Shown here piece after piece: positions 15,101 through 27,100 of a DNA stretch of 64,000 nt. Under the pieces are notes generated by a model, which saw nothing but the letters and a program-made list of their open reading frames with translations, made no database searches and was not told the DNA's origin. Origin of the DNA: Rhodeus uyekii (lineage: Eukaryota; Chordata; Actinopteri; Cypriniformes; Acheilognathidae); the NCBI GenBank assembly GCA_037043235.1, contig JAWRVZ010000138.1:1540501-1604500 (forward strand), given 5' to 3'. The position numbers were made by a program, and so were the translations under genes. Position 1 is the first letter of the stretch. Each line of letters begins with the position of its first letter.

Positions 15101-18100
15101 GATATTGAAAATTCAAAAAGAAAAGATTTTATGAATAAATGTATAAGAAAAAGATAAAATATATATATATTTTTTTTATTTCTCCTTTTTTGAACATATA
15201 ACACCATACTGGTTTTAAACAAAATGAATATAAGTAATTAATATTTTTAAAAGTACAAGTTAAAACTATGTGACCACTTCACATTACCTGGCTCAGGCAT
15301 GGTCCAAGCCTCACATTTGAAGGACGCACTTGGGGCCGAGGCGTCACCTAGTCCAACCAAATTAGCTCCATAGATCCTAAACTGATAGACTGACCCAGCT
15401 GTCAGACCTCCAACCTTCAGAAGATACAGTTCATCTTAGTACGGTAATTAATTAACAAGGAAATATTACATTATAAAATATTCGTAGAAATCCATTGGTA
15501 TAAAGCGATGTAACAACAGGATGCTGCAATACATAGACACCTTGTGCAGTCTTTCCTTAATGGGTGGGATGTTGACCTCCTTCCACGTCTTCTTTGCCAC
15601 GTTGCATTTGTCAATGTAATAATCAGTGACCTCTGCCCCTCCAGAATGGATGGGCTGCTTCCAGTTGAGCACCATGGATTCCCCATCACAATACAGAAGA
15701 GAGATATCGTAAGGGGAAGAGGGCAACTCTGTGGAGAAGACAGATTGCTGTAGCCGACTGTCCCTATTACTCAATGTCTTCAACATAGACGAACATGCAA
15801 GCCGTATCTCTGGCTTTTAATATGCACATTTCAGAGGAAATGTTGTGTCTGGAGGTGGACTATTAGAGGGTGAAAGGCTTCTTGTTACATATTAGTGTTA
15901 GCCTCAAACTATATGGCACTGCTTTTCAAGAGAATATGGGACTTTGTCTTCTGAAGTAGCAATATGACTGAAATTTTTCAGTTTTAGTTTATTTTAGATT
16001 TGGAAGAGTGGAATGCATTGGCAGGAAAATGTACACATACACATTACTGTTAAAAAAATTTAGGGAGAGAAAGATCTTTTTAAAGAAATTAATATTGTTA
16101 TATTTTTTTATTAAAAATTATGAAACATTAAGAATGCATGACGTGGAGGCAAAGAACAAAGAAAAGCTTTAAATCAGACATGGAAATAAAGTAGTGTGTT
16201 AGTGTGAGTAGTAGTGTTACTAAAAATAATTGTTTATATTGTTCTATTATCAAACCATTGTGGGATTTCATTCTGCAAAAAAAGATTACACGCTGCCTTA
16301 CAACTTATCAAAATATACTTGAAAGCAGCATGATCATGCCGACCACCTCTTGAACAACTTCCATATCAGAAGTGAACATGTAATGCTTAAAAATGTTGCC
16401 TATGAATGCTTTAGAACAGAGCTTTTACATTTTCTGGAAATCAAAATGCAACACTAGAATGTTCTGAGAGGATTTCAGCAATTTGTGTCGTTTGCTAGGT
16501 TGGTTTAAGTTGCTGCTAGGAGGGTTGTTTTGTCTGTTTGTTTGTTTTTTTCACTGCCTAATAAATTATACTGTGTACTCTCATCAACAAGCCAAAAAAG
16601 GTATCAATAATGTCCATAACAAAAATGATAAGATATACTACACCAAAGATGCTTGTTTGAAACACTTTGAGAAACACTTTTATCTAATAATGTCTTCTAA
16701 ACAACTCGTCTAATTCAGTTTTAACCACTGTTTTGACTGGCTGTTTACTACAGATAGCCCTACACTTTTAGGACAAAAAGTTTCCTCTTTAGTTCCATCT
16801 TTTGAAGTCTCAGAGTACGGAATGGTCCCCCCGAGTCCATACAGAGGATTGCTGTTAGCTAAAGCTAAACAGTTACAAAGCAAACAGCTCTACAAATCAT
16901 CCAGATCTGTAAAAATTTAATGGTCTGCTGGATGAAATCATTTCTACTTGTTGACTAAGTGTCCCACAGAGATACAGAAGAGGGAGAAAAAACATTCCAA
17001 CTCATTTGCTATAAATTATTCAACCAATTTAGCAAACGGTGCGAGGTTTGAGGGGAATAAAAAGGGTTTTAAAACCTCTTGCATACAACTGTGTGTTACG
17101 GGTATGACACATAGACACAACATCTGACGTATTAAAATTGTTCTGTTGTTACTATGTGTGCAACTAAGGACTGCCTATGAATGAAGATAAATAAACCTGT
17201 AGTTGTAAACTACAACTACCCATTAGCCATTTCCAGTAGATACTTTTCTTTATGTCACTACATCATGGGCTATCGCGTTAATATTAACGCAAATTTCACG
17301 GATGCTCCTTGATGTGCAGGTTTATCATAAAGAATCACAAATAATACAATACAATACTATAATACAACAGTCTATAATTCCTCTGTTTAAAACCCATGGA
17401 TCACTGTGCTGAACTTGTTCATACACAAAATACAAATGAATAAAATACTATATACTATGGAATCCCCTCTTATATACTGATGATTTATCATTCATGTTCT
17501 GTAATTATATTATTGATTAACACACTGACTTTAACAGCTGTTTTACAGAACGTGTCATGTTTGCTGTGATTTCGCATTTACACGCTTTGACCATGCCCAG
17601 AGGCAGAAACTAAGTCATTATTTCGAGAAAGTTTCTCGTTATTTCTAGATACTAAGTCATTATTTCGAGAAAGTTTCTCATTATTTCGAGATACTAAGTT
17701 AATATTTCAAGAAAGTTTCTCGTTATTTCGAGATACTAAGTCATTATTTCGAGAAAGTTTCTCATTATTTCAAGATACTAAGTCAATATTTCGAGAAAGT
17801 TTCTCGTTATTTCGAGATACTAAGTCATTATTTTGAGAAAGTTTCTCGTTAATTCGACATACTAAGTCAATATTTTGAGAAAGTTTCTCGTTATTTCGAG
17901 ATACTAAGTCAATATTTCGAGAAAGTTTCTCATTATTTCGAGATACTAGGTCATTATTTGGAGAAAGTTTCTCGTTATTTCAAGATACTAAGTCATTATT
18001 TGGAGAAAGTTTCTCGTTAATTCGACATACTAAGTCAATATTTCGAGAAAGTTTCTCGTTATTTCTAGATACTAAGTCATTATTTCGAGAAAGTTTCTCA

Positions 18101-21100
18101 TTATTTCGAGATACTAAGTTAATATTTCGAGAAAGTTTCTCGCTATTTCGAGATACTAAGTCAATATTTCAAGAAAGTTTCTCGTTATTTCTAGATACTA
18201 AGTCATTATTTCGAGAAAGTTTCTCATTATTTCGAGATACTAAGTCATTATTTCGAGAAAGTTTCTCATTATTTCGAGATACTAAGTCAATATTTCGAGA
18301 AAGTTTCTCGTTATTTCGAGATACTAAGTCATTATTTTGAGAAAGTTTCTCATTATTTCGAGATACTAAGTCAATATTTCGAGAAAGTTTCTCATTATTT
18401 CGAGATACTAGGTCATTATTTGGAGAAAGTTTCTCGTTAATTCGAGATACTAAGTCAATATTTCGAGAAATTTTCTCGTTAATTCGAGATACTAAGTCAT
18501 TGTTTCGAGAAAGTTTCTCATTATTTCGAGATAGTCAATATTTCGAGAAAGTTTCTCGTTATTTCGAGATACTAAGTCATTGTTTCGAGAAAGTTTCTCA
18601 TTATTTCGAGATAGTCAATATTTCGAGAAAGTTTCTCGTTATTTCGAGATACTAAGTCAATATTTCGAGAAAGTTTCTCGTTATTTTGAGATACTAAGTC
18701 ATTATTTCGAGAAAGTTTCTCATTATTTCGAGATACTAAGTCATTATTTCGAGAAAGTTTCTCATTATTTCGAGATACTAGGTCATTATTTGGAGAAAGT
18801 TTCTCGTTAATTCGACATACTAAGTCAATATTTCGAGAAAGTTTCTCGTTAATTCGAGATACTAGGTCATTATTTCGAGAAAGTGTCTCATTATTTCGAG
18901 ATACTAAGTCATTATTCCGAGAAAGTTTCTCATTATTTCGAGATACTAAGCCAATATTTCGAGAAAGTTTCTCGTTATTTCGAGATACTAGGTCATTATT
19001 TGGAGAAAGTTTCTCGTTATTTCGAGATACTAAGTCATTATTTGGAGAAAGTTTCTCGTTAATTCGACATACTAAGTCAATATTTCGAGAAAGTTTCTCG
19101 TTATTTCTAGATACTAAGTCATTATTTCGAGAAAGTTTCTCGCTATTTCGAGATACTAAGTCAATATTTCAAGAAAGTTTCTCGTTATTTCTAGATACTA
19201 AGTCATTATTTCGAGAAAGTTTCTCATTATTTCGAGATACTAAGTCATTATTTCGAGAAAGTTTCTCATTATTTCGAGATACTAAGTCAATATTTCGAGA
19301 AAGTTTCTCGTTATTTCGAGATACTAAGTCATTATTTTGAGAAAGTTTCTCATTATTTCGAGATACTAAGTCAATATTTCGAGAAAGTTTCTCATTATTT
19401 CGAGATACTAGGTCATTATTTGGAGAAAGTTTCTCGTTAATTCGAGATACTAAGTCAATATTTCGAGAAATTTTCTCGTTAATTCGAGATACTAAGTCAT
19501 TGTTTCGAGAAAGTTTCTCATTATTTCGAGATACTAAGTCAATATTTCGAGAAAGTTTCTCGTTATTTTGAGATACTAAGTCAATATTTCGAGAAAGTTT
19601 CTCATTATTTCGAGATACTAGGTCATTATTTGGAGAAAGTTTCTCGTTAATTCGAGATACTAAGTCAATATTTCGAGAAATTTTCTCGTTAATTCGAGAT
19701 ACTAAGTCATTGTTTCGAGAAAGTTTCTCATTATTTCGAGATAGTCAATATTTCGAGAAAGTTTCTCGTTATTTCGAGATACTAAGTCAATATTTCGAGA
19801 AAGTTTCTCGTTATTTTGAGATACTAAGTCATTATTTCGAGAAAGTTTCTCATTATTTCGAGATACTAAGTCATTATTTCGAGAAAGTTTCTCATTATTT
19901 CGAGATACTAGGTCAATATTTCGAGAAAGTTTCTCGTTAATTCGAGATACTAGGTCATTATTTCGAGAAAGTGTCTCATTATTTCGAGATACTAAGTCAT
20001 TATTCCGAGAAAGTTTCTCATTATTTCGAGATACTAAGCCAATATTTCGAGAAAGTTTCTCGTTATTTCGAGATACTAAGTCATTATTTTGAGAAAGTTT
20101 CTCGTTATTTCGAGATACTAAGTCAATATTTCGAGAAAGTTTCTCGTTATTTCGAGATACTAAGTAATTATTTCGAGAAAGTTTCTCGTTAATTCGACAT
20201 ACTAAATCAATATTTCGAGAAAGTTTCTCGTTATTTCGAGATACTAAGTCATTATTTCAAGAATGTTTCTCATTATTTCGAGATACTAAGTCAATATTTC
20301 GACTTAATCTTTTTTTTCTCTCAACTGTGGCGTAAATGTGCTTCCATTGCTATCAAAATCATACAGCTAAGAACAGCTAGTTGGCTTCTAGATGAAATAT
20401 AAAAGGAGATTGGGACATGAGAGCCAGACTTACTAAGAGCAGCTCTCACAGAAAGAGGAGCTGATTCCTGGGATTCGTCGCTGAGGCCAAGCTCGTTGAT
20501 GGCTTGTACTCGGAAGACATACGTCTCACCAGTGATCAGTCCATGCACAACAAACCTAGGAGAGCCCAGGAATCAGGTAGTGAAAGAGGAAGTTTCTGTT
20601 CCGTTATTCATCTTTTGCATGGAACAGCATCATCAAAAGACATGTCAGCAAGACAAAATCCTGAAATAAGCTTTCTGGCGTTTCATATTTCATGTTGTAA
20701 TATGTGGTCAGAATTTGATTTAGTTTCAATTACCATATTCACAGTCATACACTTTGAGGCATTTTCCATGAATCTGATTTATTTCGGTGTTCCATGACTT
20801 ATTTCCAAGCATAAGAGGAACAAATTTAAAGTTAAGTAAATTGTAAACTAAACAAAAAAATTATATATATATATAAAATATACAAATATATTTTAATAAA
20901 TATCAACAATATTTGGTGCTGACCTCTGAACCTTTGTATATATTTAGAGTTCCTTGTAATTTATTATTATTATTTATTTTTTTACATTTATGATCATTAA
21001 ATATTAAACATTGTTTAGGAGTCTTTCTTATTTTCTGACCCTTTTGTCTCTATTAATGGGATTTTGCCTCAAATCATTTCACCTTGACTGAACACATACC

Positions 21101-24100
21101 TGGTCTGCTTATGGGGCTTGTGATTGGCTGAGTTCCAATCCTTAGATCCTTTCACACAAGAATCAATGTAATATCCAATCAGGTTATTGGGTTCTTTTGG
21201 AGGTGCCCACTGAATTAGAACAGAGGTGTCTGTCTCCCTGGTTGCAACGACCTGTCCAGGAGCCGAGGGCACACCTGAGTGAACAGAACTTCATTTCAGG
21301 CGTGACTTCACCAACAGCCTAATCAATCCCTTGATGACCTATCATGCTTAAATGATTTCCACGACAGAAAGGCAGATAAAAGACTGTTGCATTACCAACA
21401 TCAAAGTCAAAGCCTGACCAAAGTGTAAAGATCTATGTATCATTTCATATGCAACTGCTTGAGCATTGCAATATCTTTACTGAATACTTCAGTGGTGTGC
21501 TGGTGTTTAGAGCATTTACCCTTCAGTTGCAGTGTTGTCACAGTACTGCTAGGCTCAGAAGGATCGCTGATGCCGTAGATATTAGCAGAGAGCACTCGGA
21601 AGAGATAGTCCTTTCCTTCGGACAGGTCAAAGACGGCATAGCGAGGTGATCTGATGGGCACTTTAGTGTTCACTCTCTGCCACGATCCTGCTCCAACTTG
21701 AAGCTGTATGAGACCACAGCCAGTAAAAAAAAAACTATTACACAAATAGTTATTGTTAAATGAGAAAGCTTCAACCTAACACAGTAAAGAAAAACAATCA
21801 CAAGTGATTGTTTACAATCACAAGTCAGATATCACAATACGAACTCAACACTCAAGTCATTTTTGTAGATCTGTGTTGTGGTAAGCTCGCTCGAACATGA
21901 GGATACAAGTGAAGAATCTTTATTTTAATCCAACACAGGAACTCACGTTGGAATAAACGCAAATCACTTAACTGATAAAGAGTGCCGACACTGAAGTGAA
22001 CATAACAGAGAGTATAAATACCAGAACATAATGACAGACTGACTAAAACATAATCAATAACCGAGGAAACCGAAACTAGACAGAGAGGAAACAGAAACTA
22101 AAGAAAACAATACTGAATATGAAAATAATAGTTTATAATAGAGACACTCTGCTCTTAGTGATCTGAAACAAATTATAACTCGGATGACTGAGAACTCAAA
22201 GTCTTTCCTAATGGTGACGTAAGAAGAAAACCAAACAAACTGATGAAATAAAGTTTGTGACTACTTGGCAGGGTTAATGTCTGGCAGTGAGCTGAAACTA
22301 ACCTTCTCAATATAATACCACATGGGGGCTTTGCTATGGTAGACTGGAGAGACCCAGCTGAGCACAACATATGTTCGGTCCGTCTCTGAAGCGCAGACTT
22401 TAGAGGGAGGTCCCGGAGCTTTTCCCTCAGCTGCAGGCAAACCACATCAAACAGAATTACTGTTCTACCCTCAACACATAGACACACAACAAAACACACA
22501 CTAGTGGAAATATCCCAGCACTTTCACTAGCGTTAAAAGCAACTTTCATTCTATGGACTAGTGTACATTTCATCTTTGCTCTTGTCAGTGTTATATGTAC
22601 GCACATACACCTGTCTAAGCACATGGGTGACATTGCTTTATGTTCATTTCAACTTGAAAAAGAACCACAGATGTTTGTGCGTTCCCTTCCTGGTGGAATT
22701 CTCATCAAAAACTAATCAGTATCTCTCAGAAGAGAACCAATTATAGGCTGGATAATTATTGCTAATTTTGAAAGTGAAAACCATGAAAAGAATAGAGGGG
22801 AAAAACTAAAGTGACAGCTGCTGTCGTTTAATAAAGATTACATATGCAAAGACAGAGTGACTGAGTGAGCGAAAGGAACAATATCTTAAGGCAGTTCCAC
22901 ACACAATATCGTCGTTGTTGTTTCAAATGAAAGAATTAACTTTTAGCGAAATATTACTGAAATTTCTATAATTGTTTCAATATTTTAAAAGATGACATAA
23001 ATGTCCATGACTTCAATAGGCATTAAAAAAAAAAACTTTGCAGATTTTCCAGTAAATAAACCAGAATTACCTTCAAGGTCATCATAGTAAGTCACAACGT
23101 CAAGTCTCCCACCAAGTTTTGTGGCTGTTGAAACAAAAACCAGTACATAATGGGCACAATTAATACACACAATATTGATTAAATAAACATAACTGCGTGA
23201 GGAATTACCATGAAGACACTCAAACTCTGTTGGATCCAGAGCGGCTATGGGCTCAGACACTCTGGAAGGTCTGCCAATGCCACGAGAGTTGACGGCACGT
23301 ACACGAAAGTAATAAGAGTGTCCCTCAAACAGGCCCTGCACGGGATATTTGCAAATCTTAATAGGAGAGTCGTTACACTGCGCCCAGTTCTCTGTTCCAA
23401 CTTCACATCTGCCCAACAAGAGAGAAAGGAAAAACATGAACACAACAAATATGGACAGTAAACAAGATTATTATCCTACCATTACTTCCACATTGCTCTG
23501 AAAGACTGAAAATTACAGCCCGTTCTGAGGAGATGATTTGAGCTGAGGAGCATTCGAACATAATTGCAGATCTATGCATCACTTAGTCTGATTACCATCT
23601 GACAAGAGTAAATTTTAGCTCGATACTAGTGCAGCTCAAAGTGATAGGGATAAAACTAATTACAGTCTGTAATAGTATATGCAAAGTGTCCTATGTTCCA
23701 GGAAAAAATAGTTGTTTGTATAAGCAACTTTCAAAGTAACCTTTATTAGAAGGGACTTTGTTTTGTATCGTTTGAACCTATATTTAAGCAACCTTAATTC
23801 ATACAACACCTTAAGTACACTTTAAAATGTATGAAAGTCTTTATCTAAGACAACAGAATACCAAACATAGTAGAATTTACTTTAAAGACACCACAAGCAC
23901 ACTATCTTCCAGGTAATTTAATCACTGGCACATCTTAAGCCAGAGATACAGCAAGCTGATGTTTGGCCACCGGATAATGTCGGGCCATATTGTACCTCAG
24001 AGGCTGTTGCTAATGCCTAAGAATCATTTGACTTAAAGGTAGGATCTATAAGACTTTAAAATCTATAACACAGCATCGCTCACAATGTTTCATTTCTTCC

Positions 24101-27100
24101 TCTTAGGGAACCAATTTTACGGGAGTAACCGGAGTCGTTTCCCTTTGAGAAATTCTATACAAATGCTTTGAGAATAGGCTCTAAATAATCTGGACTGTGT
24201 GAAGATGTAGCCTCCATTATCCATGAACTATGCGACCCCAAGCTAGCATGTCCACAATTCAGATGGCCAGGAACATGGACTGCTTATATCAATAGGAGGT
24301 TCCAATCTACCCACAACAAGAAATGTCCCTCCAGCCTTTCAAGTAGGTGACAATTAATAGCCCCTTGGCGACTGACTTAAGAGATGACCATCGTGTTGTC
24401 TGTCTGAACCAGGACATGATGATCCTTCAAGAGGACCGCCAGTGTGTGCCAGGGAACACTTGTGTTTGGAACTAGAGAACACACAGGGCTTACACCTCAC
24501 AGTGTGGTGCTCAGAGGCAGGGTCCTGCATACACTGTGCAAGTGAGAGTGAGGAAGAAAAGAGCCCCGATATTAAGATATGTATGCTTATATAAATATAT
24601 GTAGACAACAAAACACTTAAACTCTCCCAACTGTCGCCTTCAACTTGCAAGAGAACAGGTGGGTGCAACATAGTACGGTGAACTCTCTTTATCTCTTTCG
24701 CCATCCACATCATGTGATGGTCTCCTCTTCTGAGGAACTTCTCCAAAAAAGAACCCACAGCATCACCAAAGAGCCTCATTTTGGCCCATGGAAACTTAAA
24801 CCCATCTGAATGAACAAAGAGCGAACAGAGTTTACATTTTATTAAAAATGAAGGGCACACATCCCCAGGGAATTCTATACCCATGTTATGGGTTAGATAT
24901 TGTTTTTGTTACTAACAGCAATTTTCATTTAAATTGCTGGCTTAATATTACTCACTATGAAATATTATTTCCAAACACGTCCCTCCGAGCAAGATAATGC
25001 ATTTAGAGTATAATTGCTGGCGAACACTCAGCTTTATTCTAAAGACAAAAACCAAAACACTTTAAACGTAAACGGCACTCAATGGTGCAAAACTCAGAAC
25101 TCTTAGAAACACAGAGAACACGAAACGACATCCACGCACGCGAAGACATCGTCCAACATTACAATGACAATAACCGACAAAGACAAGGAAACACAAGAGT
25201 GATTCATACAGAAGTAAATGGGAATCAGCTGACATGGCTAACAGGGTAATTGACTAACAAGACAGGTGTAGGAAGGGCAATGGAGATTCTCAGAAGGGAC
25301 CCGGAAGTGAAACAACATGACCAGACCGTGACAGGAGGAGGACATGACAGGCAAGACATGGGTGGGAGGGAGGGCACCCTGGAGACCAGGGTTACACAGA
25401 GTCAGGGAGGTCTCCATGGCGGCGCAGCAGTCCAAGGTGACGCCGGCAGAACAGGACCCCAGAGTGGAGCAGCAGTCCAAGGCAGCGCCGGGGGAACAGG
25501 GCACCAGGGTGGTGCAGCAGTCCAAAGTGGTGCCGGGGAAACAGAGTGCCAGGGTGGCGCAGCAGTCCAAGGCGGCGCCGGGAGCCTGGCCTCCCCAGGA
25601 GGCTCTGGGATGGCCGGCGGAGGTTCTGGAAGGTCCGGCTGGACCGACGGAGGACCTGGAAGGTCCGGCTGGACCGGTGGAGGCACTGGGAGGTCTGGCA
25701 GGTCCCACGTGTCTGGGAGGTCTCGTTCAACAGCAGCCTGGGGAATAAGTTCAACGGGCTCGGGACTCAGTTCAACGGCCTTGCCTTTCCACTCCCTCCA
25801 TTTGCGCCAGCAGCATGCGGACTCGGTTGCCGGTGGAGAGGCTGGTAGTTGTTGGGGTTCAACAGGAGCCTCCTCTACCTCCCAATACGAGCCCTTCAGC
25901 CACATGATCAGGTTGATGTTATCGGCGAGGGAGGCTTCCCGGCACCATTGTGCCCGAACAACCTCTTCATTCAGCCCCCACTCAAAGAAAAAGTAGATGG
26001 CAGAGTTGGGCCAACTCACCCGATGGGACAGTTCTATAAAGTCCTTCACATAATCCACCAAGGCATTTTGCCGGAGTGTGATCAAGTCATACTCGGCTTG
26101 CTTGAAAAGGTCCATGGCAAATTAGACGTACTTCTAGGCGACGAACTTGGTCAGTTATTCGGTTACCCTGTTACTCGTATGTGATGCAGAGAGAATCACG
26201 CAGAGATTCGCGACTGCAGAACACTCAGCTTTATTCAAAAGACAAAAACCAAAACACTTTAAACGTAAACGGCACTCAATGGTGCAAAACTCAGAACTCT
26301 TAGAAACACAGAGAACATGAAACAACAACCACACATACGCAAAGAAAACATCCAACATAACGATGACAATAACCGACAAAGACAAGGGAACTCAAGAGGG
26401 ATTTATATAGAAGGAAATGGGAATCAGCTGACATGACTAACAGGGTATCTGACTAACAAGACAGGTGTAGGAAGGGTAACGGAGATACTCAGAAGAAGTG
26501 AAGTGGAAGTGAAACATGACCAGACCGTGACAGATAGAGTAGAGTGAACACCCAGACCATGAGATTTTGTTTTGGACTTCTGGGAAGAAACAAGTGTGTC
26601 TTTGGGACCAGAAACCACAGATCCATCCTATATCTCACTGACTGACCAGGAAGTGATCAGTCGAGACCCAGGGGCCGGGTGCATAAAGCACCTTATAACA
26701 CAAATATAACATAAAATTTGGAAAACGCCACCTTAAGCGTTACATGAATGAGCAAGTTTAATTCAAGTGTTCCAACAAGACACAAAATTATTGGAATTTA
26801 TCTGTTTATTCACATATAAACTTTGACTCAATAAGGTTATTTTCAGTAGGTTATTCTTCAGCATTTAGTGCTAGATTAAAATGGATTGCAGGTGGTATGA
26901 AGAATTTAGGCTCTCTTTTGAGGGATGATAAACACCTCTGTTCCGCTATGGAAACACCTCTGCGTAATTTTGTCTGAAGCACATGACATGACCAAGAAAT
27001 GTAAACGCTACCCAGTCCAAACATCGCGAGTTGCTATAAAACAAAGAGGCAACAGCAAAAATAGAGGGTTGCTTCTTGAGTTCCTTCTCAAGAAGAACAG

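Noticed and set aside
17609..20302. CRISPR-like array or repetitive protein gene
   Set aside because: Units are contiguous without spacers and the genome is vertebrate. The 14-residue frames arise because 42 is divisible by three and exist on both strands.
22173..22499. 108-codon minus-strand protein
   Set aside because: Out-of-frame reading of the real FN3-2 exon at 22430-22303.
24354..24884. 176-codon minus-strand protein
   Set aside because: No family resemblance, no splice context, in repeat-like sequence inside a myom2 intron.
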